The notes under the pieces were generated by a model, which saw only the letters and a list, made by a program, of their open reading frames with translations, was not told the DNA's origin and made no database searches. DNA of 64,000 nucleotides from CAYVTM01 sp964454645 (GTDB lineage Bacteria; Bacteroidota; Bacteroidia; Sphingobacteriales; Sphingobacteriaceae). Positions within the stretch are counted from its first letter, which is position 1. Every line of letters begins with the position of its first letter. The position numbers and the translations under genes were made by a program. Below, piece by piece: positions 17,553-26,395 of this stretch. Where the stretch lies: assembly GCA_964454645.1 (NCBI GenBank), contig CAYVTM010000001.1, forward strand, positions 372,001 to 436,000. Reading direction: 5' to 3'.

Positions 17553-18884
17553 ATGAAAAAAATTACCCTGCTTATCAGTCTTGTTATCTGTATTTTACAG
17601 ATAGTGTTTGCGCAATCAAAGCAAGTCTATCAGTTCGAGATTCGCGATAATATTGATCCGGCTTCATGGAGAATTACGCAAAGGGCATTGCAAAAAGCGA
17701 CTGAAGCGAATGCCGATTATATTTTGTTGGTATTAAATACTTATGGAGGACAAGTGGATATGGCCGATTCCATACGTACCGCCTTATTGGCAACACCTAT
17801 TCCCACGATCGTATTCATAGACCACAATGCGGCATCGGCAGGAGCTTTAATAGCCATAGCCTGCGATCGTATCTATATGCAGAAAGGAGCGAGCATAGGA
17901 GCTGCCAGCGTAGTGAACCAAACCGGCGATATTATGCCCGAAAAATACCAGTCGTATATGCGTTCGATTATGCGTTCCACAGCAGAAGTAAATGGCCGGA
18001 ACCCTTTAATTGCTGAGGGTTTTGTTGATCCGGACCTGGTTATTGATTCCATAAAGCCTCAAGGGAAGGTCATTAGTTTTACCACCGCAGAAGCAATTAA
18101 ATATGGTTTTTGCGACGGCCAGGCAGCCAATATAGAAGAGGTGCTGAAAGCAGAAGTCTCTGGAAGCTATACAATCCTTCATAATCCCATAACCCTCTTA
18201 GATAAGATTATCGGATTCTTAATCAATCCGGCAGTTTCCGGAATTTTAATCTTATTGATTATCGGTGGAATCTATTACGAGCTGCAAAGTCCCGGAATAG
18301 GCTTCCCTTTAATCATCGCCATCCTTGCAGGAATATTGTATTTTGCCCCCTTGTATCTCGAAGGTTTGGCAGCGAATTGGGAAATCCTATTATTCATCTC
18401 CGGGCTTATCCTGCTTGCCTTCGAAATCTTTGTGATACCCGGTTTTGGAATTGCCGGAATTGCGGGAATTATTTTGTTAATTTGCGGACTCGCATTTAGT
18501 TTGGTAGCGAACGATTATTTTAATTTTACTTCATCCGGAACAGGAGCAGTTATGAATGCATTTGCATTGGTTTTATTTTCCTTAATCGCAGCAATCGTTG
18601 TATCGGTTATGTTTGGAAAGAATATTCTGAAAAGTAAACTTTTCAAAGATCTGGTATTGGATGATGAGCAACGTTCGGACGAAGGATATAAAGTTTCTTC
18701 ATCGGAGATAAACCTCAACGGTAAATCCGGTATAGCTCTTACCGATTTGCGCCCATCGGGAAAAATAGAAATAGAGAATCTCCGTTACGATGCTTTGTCG
18801 GAAGATGGTTTTATCTCTAAAGGAGATGAAATTACCGTTACCCGGCAGGAAGCCGCGAGTGTTTTTGTGATCCGGAAAAAATAG
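17553..18884 (+). CDS. NfeD family membrane-bound serine protease (long form)
   Basis: A 443-residue full-length NfeD/STOPP protein. After a signal or anchor segment (1-20) comes a ClpP-class protease domain (about 25-215) with the Ser-Lys dyad candidates Ser95 (NAASAGALIA) and Lys131 (MPEKYQSY), close to the spacing of archaeal 1510-N protease. Four to five membrane segments follow (about 222-345), then a soluble OB-fold (about 375-443; LSGKSGIALTDLRPSGKIEI-type). Such proteins are thought to cleave stomatin-like partners; no stomatin gene is adjacent. It follows the truncated haemoglobin by 5 bp. Confidence 0.92.
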   Translation: MKKITLLISLVICILQIVFAQSKQVYQFEIRDNIDPASWRITQRALQKATEANADYILLVLNTYGGQVDMADSIRTALLATPIPTIVFIDHNAASAGALIAIACDRIYMQKGASIGAASVVNQTGDIMPEKYQSYMRSIMRSTAEVNGRNPLIAEGFVDPDLVIDSIKPQGKVISFTTAEAIKYGFCDGQAANIEEVLKAEVSGSYTILHNPITLLDKIIGFLINPAVSGILILLIIGGIYYELQSPGIGFPLIIAILAGILYFAPLYLEGLAANWEILLFISGLILLAFEIFVIPGFGIAGIAGIILLICGLAFSLVANDYFNFTSSGTGAVMNAFALVLFSLIAAIVVSVMFGKNILKSKLFKDLVLDDEQRSDEGYKVSSSEINLNGKSGIALTDLRPSGKIEIENLRYDALSEDGFISKGDEITVTRQEAASVFVIRKK

Positions 18885-18916
18885 TTTAATCCGTTTTAAG
18901 CCCTATAAAATACAGG

Positions 18917-19288
18917 CTAATTCAGCTTTCTATCCATTGGCCTGAGATACCAGGAAATAACAGTCAGAATAAGTAACAAAGCAGGTCCGAAATATTCAAC
19001 TGCCGGATCTCCTGTAGCCAGATGCGAGAAGATAGCTCCTGTTGTGAGGAAGAAAAAACCGGCATAAGCCCATTCTTTTACCAGGGGATATTTAGGAATA
19101 AGAACAGTGATTACACCCAACATTTTCCATATGCCAATAATCGTCAGGAAATACGAAGGGTATCCCAGTGTATTCATTTTCTGAACCTCTTCTTCCAATT
19201 GAATTAATTGTACGATACCGGTGGATACCATACCCAGACTGAGCCAAATGGTCGCAATCCAATAGATTATTTTATTTCTCTTTTTCAT
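18917..19288 (-). CDS. DoxX-like membrane protein
   Basis: A 123-residue protein with four hydrophobic segments (about 8-28, 45-63, 70-92 and 96-115) and the DoxX-like features GYPSYFLTIIGIWKMLGVITVLIPKYPLVKEWAYAGF and FSHLATGD. The family is poorly characterised and has been linked to redox or stress functions. It is the last gene of an ArsR-SRPBCC-DoxX operon, starting 7 bp after the SRPBCC gene. This gene trio recurs in Bacteroidota and is presumably controlled by the ArsR-type product. The physiological substrate is unknown. Confidence 0.85.
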   Translation of the reverse strand: MKKRNKIIYWIATIWLSLGMVSTGIVQLIQLEEEVQKMNTLGYPSYFLTIIGIWKMLGVITVLIPKYPLVKEWAYAGFFFLTTGAIFSHLATGDPAVEYFGPALLLILTVISWYLRPMDRKLN

Positions 19289-19295
19289 TATACGG

Positions 19296-19760
19296 TTAAT
19301 TTAATTTGTTTACAATTTCCTGAAGCCGGTCATGTGCCATATTGATACCTTGTGCAAATGGCAATTTGAGCATATTGTCTCTGTCGTTTACTGACTTATA
19401 TACGATATGCATAGTCAGTTCGCTTGTATGGTTTGTGAGTTGCTTAAAAGTTAAAAATTCAAGCTGGACAGGAAATGAGGTGTTTTCCATTTCAAAAGTC
19501 CGGGTGATCTTTTCATTCGGTTCAAACTCGTGGATAGTCCCATTAAAACAATGTTTATTTCCTGTGGGGTCTGTTGTTTCAAACTGATAACTGCCGTGTT
19601 TTTTAGTGTCAAGCTTTAATACTTTTGTTCCCATCCACTGCGCTACAATTTTGGGTTCTGTATGTGCCCTAAAGAGTAACTCCAAAGACAAATCAAACAT
19701 CCTTGTAATAATAATTTCTTGTTTACCTTCCTGGGCGGTAACGATTGTTTTCTTTTTCAA
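19296..19760 (-). CDS. SRPBCC (AHSA1-type) domain protein
   Basis: A 154-residue START/Bet v1-like protein with the AHSA1 pattern: an early ITRMFDLSLELLFRAHTEPKIVAQWMG (about 18-44), FNGTIHEFEPNEKITRTFEM (about 72-90) and a C-terminal helix (about 135-152). The fold forms a hydrophobic ligand cavity; the ligand cannot be predicted. It is the middle gene of the ArsR-SRPBCC-DoxX operon, 6 bp after the regulator and 7 bp before DoxX. No signal peptide, so cytosolic. Confidence 0.87.
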   Translation of the reverse strand: MKKKTIVTAQEGKQEIIITRMFDLSLELLFRAHTEPKIVAQWMGTKVLKLDTKKHGSYQFETTDPTGNKHCFNGTIHEFEPNEKITRTFEMENTSFPVQLEFLTFKQLTNHTSELTMHIVYKSVNDRDNMLKLPFAQGINMAHDRLQEIVNKLN

Positions 19761-19766
19761 GTTCGT

Positions 19767-20090
19767 TTACTTTTTAGGTTTGTACAATTTCATTACTTGC
19801 TCCAACTTGTTAAACCGGTCGTCCCAAAGTTTTTGGAACGGCTCCAGAAAGTTGGCAACTTCTTTCATTTTGCCGATATTGAGCTGATAATAAATTTCTC
19901 TGCCATTTTGTTTCTGTTTCAGTAATTCACATTCGGTTAGTATTTGTAAATGTTTTGAAACGGTTGGGCGTGCTGTATCAAAGTTGGAAGCTATGGCACC
20001 TGCTGTCATAGATTGCGTTGCCAACAAAAGCAGAATAGCCCTTCGGGTAGGATCTGCTATGGCTTGAAATACATCACGTCTTAAATTCAT
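19767..20090 (-). CDS. ArsR family transcriptional regulator
   Basis: A 107-residue winged helix-turn-helix protein with the segment FQAIADPTRRAILLLLATQSMTAGAIASNFDTARPTVSKHLQIL (about 9-52), typical of the metal-independent ArsR branch that accompanies SRPBCC-domain proteins. No cysteine pair for metal sensing is present. It heads the three-gene operon and probably represses it; an imperfect inverted repeat lies 14-35 bp upstream. It is a distinct lineage from the SdpR-like protein at 9.8 kb. Confidence 0.9.
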   Translation of the reverse strand: MNLRRDVFQAIADPTRRAILLLLATQSMTAGAIASNFDTARPTVSKHLQILTECELLKQKQNGREIYYQLNIGKMKEVANFLEPFQKLWDDRFNKLEQVMKLYKPKK

Positions 20091-20103
20091 TGTGAAGTTA
20101 TTT

Positions 20104-20125
20104 GGCTACAAATATAAATGCAGCT
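20104..20125 (-). promoter_or_regulatory. Possible ArsR operator
   Basis: GGCTACA (20104-20110) and TGCAGCT (20119-20125) form an imperfect inverted repeat (5 of 7 pairs) with an A/T-rich 8-nt spacer, just upstream of the arsR-type start at 20090. Position is the main support. Confidence 0.3.
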
Positions 20126-20363
20126 ATTTAACTACGCAAATTTTTTTAAGAAAAAATGTTTGTATAGAGTACATTGAAACCAGGCCGGCGTAAGAACTCA
20201 GGGAGGATAGGGTTTACCGGCTGTTCCGCCCGCTTACCGGAAAGCCTTTTATTGAAATCTCTTTCAATGAACAACTCTTTTGTCTTGCAATGATACCTAA
20301 CCTGTAACACAAATTCATACGTGTGTTTTTTATAATTGCTAATCAAGTCGGTTCTAAAACAGT

Positions 20364-21464
20364 TTATTTTATTTTTTCTGACAGATAAAGGTATTGAATT
20401 GGCAAATGATGCTGCCATATGTTTGGGTTCGCAGAATCATTATTGTAAAGCTTAAAATACGCTTGGTCGGGATAAAGTATAATTGTATTTCCTGTTCTTA
20501 CATAATAATTACTTTTATAATATTCCGGTGTTTTGAAATCGGGCAATTGCTTCTGAACAGCTTGTGATACCATTTTTCCTAAATATTTTTCATAATTCTT
20601 TTGCGCTTTTTGGCTTGGTTTGCTCAGTTGATTGTACGCGTGTTTAAGAGCAATATTTGTTGGAAATTTTTGCTTTTTTATAGTCGATTTTGCATTCCGA
20701 AAGGGATTAACGGAGGTGAAATCATTAATTGTTTGAACAGAAAAGGGTACATCGGGCACCCAATCAGCAGTGTTTACTACATTATAAGCCCAGCCTCCTT
20801 CTGTTATTTTTTCATAATCATAAGCGAAAAACAAATTTCCGGGTTTCGGGCCTGCACTGCAATACGTTTTGAACCGGATATCCTGTGGTATTTTGTTGTC
20901 AAGTTTTAAATTTTCAAGGTACGCATTCAACATAAAAGTAATGCCTCCTCCCTGGCTGTGTCCTGTTAGAATAAAATCTTTGATGCCTGTTTTGTAACAG
21001 GAGTCAAGTTTCGATTCAATGGTTTTTGACAGATAGGCCATTGCTACACACCATCCAACCTGTACAGCAGCGTTCGGATGCTCTGCGAGTTTGTAGTGAA
21101 AAAGAAAATCTTTGTCTAACTGAAGCTCTCCTTTGGCTGGTATCATTGCTGCATATAAGTTTGCCAGAAAACTAGCCTCTGTTTGGATACTGCCTTGAAC
21201 AGCAATTATTGCAACAGGCTTTTCATGATGAATCCATAAATCCCAAATATTGTCAAATGCAACGACAGGAGAGCGGTAAACAAATTTATAGTCTTTCGGT
21301 TCGGGTATTTCTTCGATATCTTCCCATTTGTCTAAGGCTATATGTGTTCGATGATTAATCTTTAAGGTCTCTATATACTCAGCTTTATCAAAGCCTGGAG
21401 CCAGGATTTGTCCGAATACAGTTTGTGAGATTATTGTACAGCTTAAGAATACTAATTTTTTCAT
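20364..21464 (-). CDS. Secreted class 3 lipase-like alpha/beta hydrolase
   Basis: A 366-residue exported protein with a signal peptide (1 to about 19, ending FGQ). The nucleophile elbow GHSQGGG has Ser170; plausible partners are an Asp in TADWVPDVPF (about 225-235) and a His in ALKHAYNQL (about 284). The order and the IAVQGSIQTEASFLAN oxyanion-side strand (about 87-102) fit Lipase_3 (triacylglycerol lipase) proteins. The substrate is unknown. It has no T9SS sorting domain, so a periplasmic or outer-membrane location is likely. No co-directional partner lies close by. Confidence 0.85.
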   Translation of the reverse strand: MKKLVFLSCTIISQTVFGQILAPGFDKAEYIETLKINHRTHIALDKWEDIEEIPEPKDYKFVYRSPVVAFDNIWDLWIHHEKPVAIIAVQGSIQTEASFLANLYAAMIPAKGELQLDKDFLFHYKLAEHPNAAVQVGWCVAMAYLSKTIESKLDSCYKTGIKDFILTGHSQGGGITFMLNAYLENLKLDNKIPQDIRFKTYCSAGPKPGNLFFAYDYEKITEGGWAYNVVNTADWVPDVPFSVQTINDFTSVNPFRNAKSTIKKQKFPTNIALKHAYNQLSKPSQKAQKNYEKYLGKMVSQAVQKQLPDFKTPEYYKSNYYVRTGNTIILYPDQAYFKLYNNDSANPNIWQHHLPIQYLYLSEKIK

Positions 21465-21698
21465 AATGGTTGTTTCTGTAAAATATATTTAGGATTCTTC
21501 AAATGCAAGCGCTGAATGTTTTTCAATTTGGCACAGGCGGGGACTTTTACCACAAAGCCTGCTATGAAGCCGAAAGTTCAAATTTACAAAAAACTGTCAT
21601 AACGGAGAAGGGGGGTGGCATTTGTAGAGTTTGTATTCCCATTCTATTGTTAGAATTGTCAACATATTATTAATCTGCTTGGAAAAACCAATGAAGTA

Positions 21699-21730
21699 TT
21701 GATTATACAAAATAAATTTTATTATATTTG
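21699..21730 (+). promoter_or_regulatory. Promoter of the DUF1328 gene
   Basis: TTG (21699-21701), 21 nt, then an exact TAnnTTTG box, TATATTTG (21723-21730), 24 bp before the small gene's ATG. Confidence 0.55.
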
Positions 21731-21754
21731 ATATAGAACTAAAATCATTTTCTT

Positions 21755-21925
21755 ATGCTTAAATGGTCAGCGACATTTCTTATTATTGCTATAGTTGCCG
21801 CTATATTCGGATTTACCGGTATAGCATCCGGCGCTGCGGCAATAGCAAAAACTCTTTTTTTTATTTTCATCATTCTCTTTTTGCTTTCCCTGATTTTTGG
21901 TGCATCTCTTTTTAAGAAGAAATAA
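21755..21925 (+). CDS. DUF1328 small membrane protein (YtjA-like)
   Basis: A 56-residue protein. It begins MLKWSATFLIIAIVAAIFGFTG, continues with IASGAAAIAKTLFFIF and ends in a hydrophobic helix capped by KKK. This is the DUF1328 pattern: two membrane helices with a short Gly/Ala turn. Members are stress-associated micro-proteins of unknown function. The start is supported by a promoter 24 bp upstream and by the family N-terminus. It stands alone, with 408 bp of gene-free sequence downstream. Confidence 0.88.
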   Translation: MLKWSATFLIIAIVAAIFGFTGIASGAAAIAKTLFFIFIILFLLSLIFGASLFKKK

Positions 21926-22333
21926 AGAGAACCTTATTAACGAAATAAAAAGAAGGATATATTTCATTGTTAGTACGTGGAAGTACTCTGTGCTGTCAAT
22001 TCCCGAAATAGGGGTGAATTTACTGCGAGGTGTTACGGTAGTGTTATATAAGTCGACGTTTTGCAATACTATTCCTGCATATTCCTTGTCGTTTGAATAC
22101 TTTTTGAAATGTCAGGCTAAGCTATTTTTGATGCTTTTCCTATTTAAGATTTGTTCCGTCTGCTAAAAGCGTGTCGGCTATTAATAAACGCTCGTTTCTG
22201 TCGTCCTTATATTATTGTGGATTAGCGTTACGTATTTTCTGAAGCATAAATCTGAAAACAGTATGCCAAATAAAAAAATCTCCCGACTACATGAAGCAAT
22301 CAGGAGAAGAAAAATAATTTGTTTTTCAGTTGA
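21926..22333. other. Gene-free stretch between DUF1328 and the ELWxxDGT cargo
   Basis: No convincing open reading frame or RNA is visible apart from the terminator of the minus-strand gene near its right end. Base composition is mixed, with stretches such as 22150-22240 that read like decayed coding DNA, but no family can be named. Confidence 0.5.
22272..22306 (-). terminator. Intrinsic terminator of the ELWxxDGT cargo gene
   Basis: On the minus strand CTCCTGATT (22306-22298) pairs with AGTCGGGAG (22288-22280), a 9-bp stem with two G-U pairs, followed by a run of seven T. It lies about 28 bp after the gene's stop. Confidence 0.7.
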
Positions 22334-23938
22334 TTATTGAATTATTATTTTTTGGGTAACAACACTATTTCCGTTATCAATATTTAGAATATACAGCCCT
22401 TGTGACTGGTTGGAAAGATTGATGGGGACATTATTATCATTGCATTTATTTTCGTAAACTTTTTCCCCTGTTATATTGTAAACAGTTACGGTTATTGCTT
22501 GATTGTTTTGATTTGAGATATGAAAAATACCATTTGATGGGTTGGGATAAACCGATATTTTATCTTGTTCAATACCCGACACACCGGAAGTAGCCGCAAC
22601 ACCAAGCTTATACAGTTTTCTCTCTCTTCCCGGACTATCTTTTAAAAAATAGATTTCCTCATCTAAAGACAGAAAGCTGTTATAGAAATTGTTATCAATT
22701 TCAACACCTATAGCAGATGTTCCTGCTGCTGTACCATCTGTTTTCAAGATGCCGCTATGTTGTGAATTAAGGTAGAGCTCATTGTTGGAATAGCCTACAC
22801 TTCTGTAAATATTTGAATTGGCAGTACCCGGACGTATATCAGCGAGCATAAAAGTACCGGCAGGTGTTCCGTCGGTTACCCATGGCTCATGACCTTCGGC
22901 AGGTGTTTTGCCTACAAACACCATTTTATTGTCCAACATCCAGCCATACCCTGCCTGTTGCCATATCATATCCAAATCGTACTTTAACAACGTGACTTCT
23001 AAAGTAACTGCGTCAATGGAGTATAACGAAGCGGTATAAGGTAAAACCGTTTCATATGAAATACCAAGCAGTTTATCACCAATCGAATTAATAATTCCAA
23101 ATGTGGCAATGGTACCATCTCCTTCAAAAATCTTTTCGGTCCCCGTTGTTGTGCCATCTGTTCTCCAAAGTGCTTTCTTATTTCCAACAGTCGTACGCCC
23201 CACAAAATATAAATACCCATTATGAAGATACAAATGAGTTATGGTGCCATTAAGTTCTGCCGGATATACAAACTGTAAAGTACCTGCTTCCGTTCCGTCT
23301 GAATGGTATAACTGATACCCGCTTTGCGTACTTGAACGTGCACGAAACCAAAACTCACTGTTAAACTCTACTCCATCACTTTCCGGCTCGGAACCTGTGG
23401 TGCCGGGATAAATATCTTTTACCAGAAAAGTACCGGCAGCAGTACCGTCAGTAACATACAATTCCAAATCATTAATGGTTCCGAGTTTCGTCGAAAAGAA
23501 TATTTTACCGTTACAATTGGTAAACCATTCCGGGTTCTTACAGGTAAAGATGTGCTGAGTACCTGCTTCTGTGCCGTCGGAAACTACTAATCCGTCAGCC
23601 ATAGTACCGCTAACAGAGTTAAAGTGAAAATATGCTTTCCCATAACCGTCGTGAATGATTTTAGTAACATTAACAACTGGATTCTGTGTACTTGTCGCCA
23701 GATATTTTACGAAAGTTGAAGTTGTTCCGTCGTGGGTAAACAAGCCGAAATTAATTGTATTCGGCTCATTCCACCCGTAAAAAAACATTTTGTTTCCTAC
23801 TTTGGTAAGATTAGCAATCGAGTATGCACCGACTCCGTCTGCATCTACCTGAATTTGTGCGTGTACACTTGAATTGTTACTGAAAGTAAACAAAACTAAG
23901 GACATTGCAACTGCTGAATGTTGTAAAATTGTTTTCAT
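22334..23938 (-). CDS. ELWxxDGT-repeat protein with T9SS type A sorting domain
   Basis: A 534-residue secreted protein: signal peptide (1 to about 28, ending VHAQ), then about eight repeats centred on a hydrophobic-W/Y-xTDGTxAGT core (for example ELYVTDGTAAGTF, ALWRTDGTTTGT, EPWVTDGTPAGTF) over residues 60-440, characteristic of ELWxxDGT beta-propeller-like proteins, and a C-terminal type A sorting domain (about 455-534) with the YPNPSNG motif and a QKIIIQ end. It should cross the outer membrane through T9SS and be surface-anchored or released. The gene is divergent from a TPR histidine kinase that starts 137 bp away. Function of the repeat family is unknown. Confidence 0.92.
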   Translation of the reverse strand: MKTILQHSAVAMSLVLFTFSNNSSVHAQIQVDADGVGAYSIANLTKVGNKMFFYGWNEPNTINFGLFTHDGTTSTFVKYLATSTQNPVVNVTKIIHDGYGKAYFHFNSVSGTMADGLVVSDGTEAGTQHIFTCKNPEWFTNCNGKIFFSTKLGTINDLELYVTDGTAAGTFLVKDIYPGTTGSEPESDGVEFNSEFWFRARSSTQSGYQLYHSDGTEAGTLQFVYPAELNGTITHLYLHNGYLYFVGRTTVGNKKALWRTDGTTTGTEKIFEGDGTIATFGIINSIGDKLLGISYETVLPYTASLYSIDAVTLEVTLLKYDLDMIWQQAGYGWMLDNKMVFVGKTPAEGHEPWVTDGTPAGTFMLADIRPGTANSNIYRSVGYSNNELYLNSQHSGILKTDGTAAGTSAIGVEIDNNFYNSFLSLDEEIYFLKDSPGRERKLYKLGVAATSGVSGIEQDKISVYPNPSNGIFHISNQNNQAITVTVYNITGEKVYENKCNDNNVPINLSNQSQGLYILNIDNGNSVVTQKIIIQ

Positions 23939-24060
23939 GAGTTTTTTTATTAATGGGTTCCTGCAAAACTCTGCAAATAAAGCTGTTCGGGAAATAGTGC
24001 ATTTATACTATACCGGACGAAAAGTTGTATCTATATTAGTTAAAGCAGTTAAAACCTTAT

Positions 24061-24068
24061 TACTTTTG
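24061..24068 (+). promoter_or_regulatory. Candidate promoter of the TPR histidine kinase
   Basis: TACTTTTG, an exact TAnnTTTG box, ends 7 nt before the ATG at 24076, leaving a leader of only about 3 nt. Confidence 0.5.
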
Positions 24069-24075
24069 GATAATT

Positions 24076-25686
24076 ATGAAATTAACAATCGGCCCATCTA
24101 TAGCTATCATTGTCCTGATGTTTTTCAGCCCGGGTATTTTTGGGCAGAACCCAATCCATAAATATTACCGGCTTTCGGAAAAGAAATTTAATGAGGGTAA
24201 TTATGCGGAAGCATTGCAATTGAACATTAAAGCGCTGAAACTGGCTGAAAGTAAAAACAAATGCGATGAAATAGTTTATGCTAACCTACAAGTAGGAAAA
24301 ATGCAATATTATCTGAATAACAGATCATTATCTTTGAAAACATTTTTAACTACCGAAAAACTAATCGACTCATGTGGCATTGATTCTCTTCGATATAAGG
24401 TTTATCACAATATTGGTTCTATTTACTCCGAAATATGGGAATTGGATTCTTCACTTTTGTACTTAAAAAAAGCATTAACTATTCTAAACAAAACTGAAAA
24501 CTATGCTGAATTAACAAGAACCAATGCAGTTATTGCTGCTCTATATATTGAACGCAGGAACAATACAACAGAAGGAGAAAAATACCTTATTCCGGCAGAA
24601 AAATTTGCCGAACTTTCAAAAGATTCCTTACTTATTTCCTTTGTGGCCGCTAAGAGAGGGCGGTGGTATTATGGGAAAAAAGAATATGAAAACACTTTAA
24701 TACTTTACAATAAGGCTTTTAACATATATCAACGGCGAGACAATACAAACGGAGTTTTATATATGCTAAAAGCAATTGCTGATGTGAAGGCTAAATTAAA
24801 AACAGACGATATTATGGAAAGTTACGGGCGGTATATTTCACTGAAAGATTCTGTTTTCAGTAAGGAAACAGCAAAAAAAATGACCGAATACGAAGTGCAA
24901 TATAAGATTGAGAGAAAAGAGATTGAGAACAAAGTTCTTCAGCAAAAATTAATAACCAATCAGGCTAAAATAGAAACCAGAAACAGAACAATAATTGGTT
25001 TGATTGCAGGTGTATTACTGATTGCCACTCTTATTCTATGGAGAATCAATGTGTTGAATTTAAGAAAAAAACAAAATGAACTGACCAGATTAAATGAACT
25101 GCAAAAAGAAAAAGAACGCATTTCCCGCGATCTTCACGACAATGTTGGCGGACAACTTTCTTATGTGCTTTATACTCTGGATGGAATAAACGAGGAAAAT
25201 TCAATCAAACGAAAAAAACTCGTAACAAGTATAAATGACTCGGTAAGAAGTGTTATCAGCAACCTAAGGGAAACTATCTGGACAATTAATGATGAGGATA
25301 TTTCCTTAAATGACTTTTCTGACAAATTAAAAGTATATACCCGGAACATGTTCCGAAACAGCTCGACCCAAGTCATTTTTTCAGAGCATTTAGAAACAGA
25401 TTTTCAACTGAAATCTATTGTGGGTCTTAACTTATATCGTATTTGTCAGGAGATAATCAACAATGCATTTAAATATGCAAATGCTTCCGAATTAACAATT
25501 TCGATTAAATCTAACGACAATACAAGCATTCACATTATCGACAATGGTATTGGTTTCGAGTTTGACAAACAAACTTCTAATGGTTTTGGACTAAACAATA
25601 TAAAAAGCAGAGCAGGCGATGTCGGTATTAAATTAAACATGCAATCTGAAATAGGAAAAGGGACTATTTATTCATTGGAGGTTTAA
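24076..25686 (+). CDS. TPR-containing sensor histidine kinase (HisKA_3 type)
   Basis: A 536-residue membrane kinase. It has a signal sequence (1 to about 24), periplasmic TPR repeats (about 28-265), a coiled-coil segment (about 275-305), one membrane helix (about 312-332), a HisKA_3 dimerisation domain with phospho-acceptor His354 in RDLHDNVGGQLSY, and a HATPase domain (about 450-536) with the N-box QEIINNAFKYANAS, IDNGIGF and GFGLNNIKSRA. It is a NarL-partner type kinase. The response regulator follows 52 bp downstream and is very probably its partner. The TPR sensor may detect a protein or peptide in the envelope; the signal is unknown. Confidence 0.94.
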   Translation: MKLTIGPSIAIIVLMFFSPGIFGQNPIHKYYRLSEKKFNEGNYAEALQLNIKALKLAESKNKCDEIVYANLQVGKMQYYLNNRSLSLKTFLTTEKLIDSCGIDSLRYKVYHNIGSIYSEIWELDSSLLYLKKALTILNKTENYAELTRTNAVIAALYIERRNNTTEGEKYLIPAEKFAELSKDSLLISFVAAKRGRWYYGKKEYENTLILYNKAFNIYQRRDNTNGVLYMLKAIADVKAKLKTDDIMESYGRYISLKDSVFSKETAKKMTEYEVQYKIERKEIENKVLQQKLITNQAKIETRNRTIIGLIAGVLLIATLILWRINVLNLRKKQNELTRLNELQKEKERISRDLHDNVGGQLSYVLYTLDGINEENSIKRKKLVTSINDSVRSVISNLRETIWTINDEDISLNDFSDKLKVYTRNMFRNSSTQVIFSEHLETDFQLKSIVGLNLYRICQEIINNAFKYANASELTISIKSNDNTSIHIIDNGIGFEFDKQTSNGFGLNNIKSRAGDVGIKLNMQSEIGKGTIYSLEV

Positions 25687-25738
25687 ACTCTTTGTATGGA
25701 AAACAATATTTGTGAACTTTTTGTAATAAAAAACGACC

Positions 25739-26395
25739 ATGATATATTTAGCCATAGTTGAAGATCAATCTAATTTAAGAAACACATTAGCAGCAAAATT
25801 AAATGCTTTAGATACCTGTGAGGTATTGTTTACTGCTGAAAACGGGCAAGATTTTTTAGAAAAAATGATGATTGCCAGAAAAAGCATAGAACCCGATTTA
25901 GTACTAATGGATATCGATATGCCTGTTATGGGAGGAATTGAAGCTGTTAAAAAAGGAAAAGAGCGTTATCCGGACTTAAAGTATCTTATGTTAACCATTT
26001 TTGATGAAGATGATAAAATATTTAATGCTATAAAAGCCGGTGCTGATGGTTATTTATTAAAAGACGAACTTATTGATAAAATTGGTGAAGCAATCATTAA
26101 CTTACTCAACAATGAAGGAACTCCTATGTCTCCAAGTATTGCCCGAAGGGTTCTAAAACTCTTAATGAATTCAACTTTAGAAACGTCATCTGATAAATCC
26201 GTTGAAAAATACAACTATAATCTTACAGAGAAAGAGAAGGAAGTTTTAGACTTTTTAGTAAATGGATTTGAATATAAAGAAATAGCAATAAAGATGTTCA
26301 TCAGTCCAAACACAGTTCGTAATCATATAGCAAATATCTATAAGAAACTACAGGTAACATCAAGAGCACAAGCAATCAAAGTTTATACCAAATAG
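25739..26395 (+). CDS. NarL/LuxR-type response regulator
   Basis: A 218-residue two-domain regulator. The receiver (1-125) has the acidic pair Glu8/Asp9, phospho-acceptor Asp58 in LVLMDIDMPVMGG and the conserved Lys in GYLLKDEL (about 103). The C-terminal LuxR-type helix-turn-helix (about 155-218) has LTEKEKEVLDFLVNGFEYKEIAIKMFISPNTVRNHIANIYKKLQV, split by the usual turns. It is paired with the upstream TPR histidine kinase. Targets are unknown; the nearest exported gene is the ELWxxDGT cargo on the far side of the kinase. Confidence 0.94.
   Translation: MIYLAIVEDQSNLRNTLAAKLNALDTCEVLFTAENGQDFLEKMMIARKSIEPDLVLMDIDMPVMGGIEAVKKGKERYPDLKYLMLTIFDEDDKIFNAIKAGADGYLLKDELIDKIGEAIINLLNNEGTPMSPSIARRVLKLLMNSTLETSSDKSVEKYNYNLTEKEKEVLDFLVNGFEYKEIAIKMFISPNTVRNHIANIYKKLQVTSRAQAIKVYTK

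Noticed and set aside
20146..20418. 90-codon minus-strand frame overlapping the lipase 3' end
   Set aside because: Its right end shares bases with the lipase in another frame, and the residues resemble no family; probably a chance frame.
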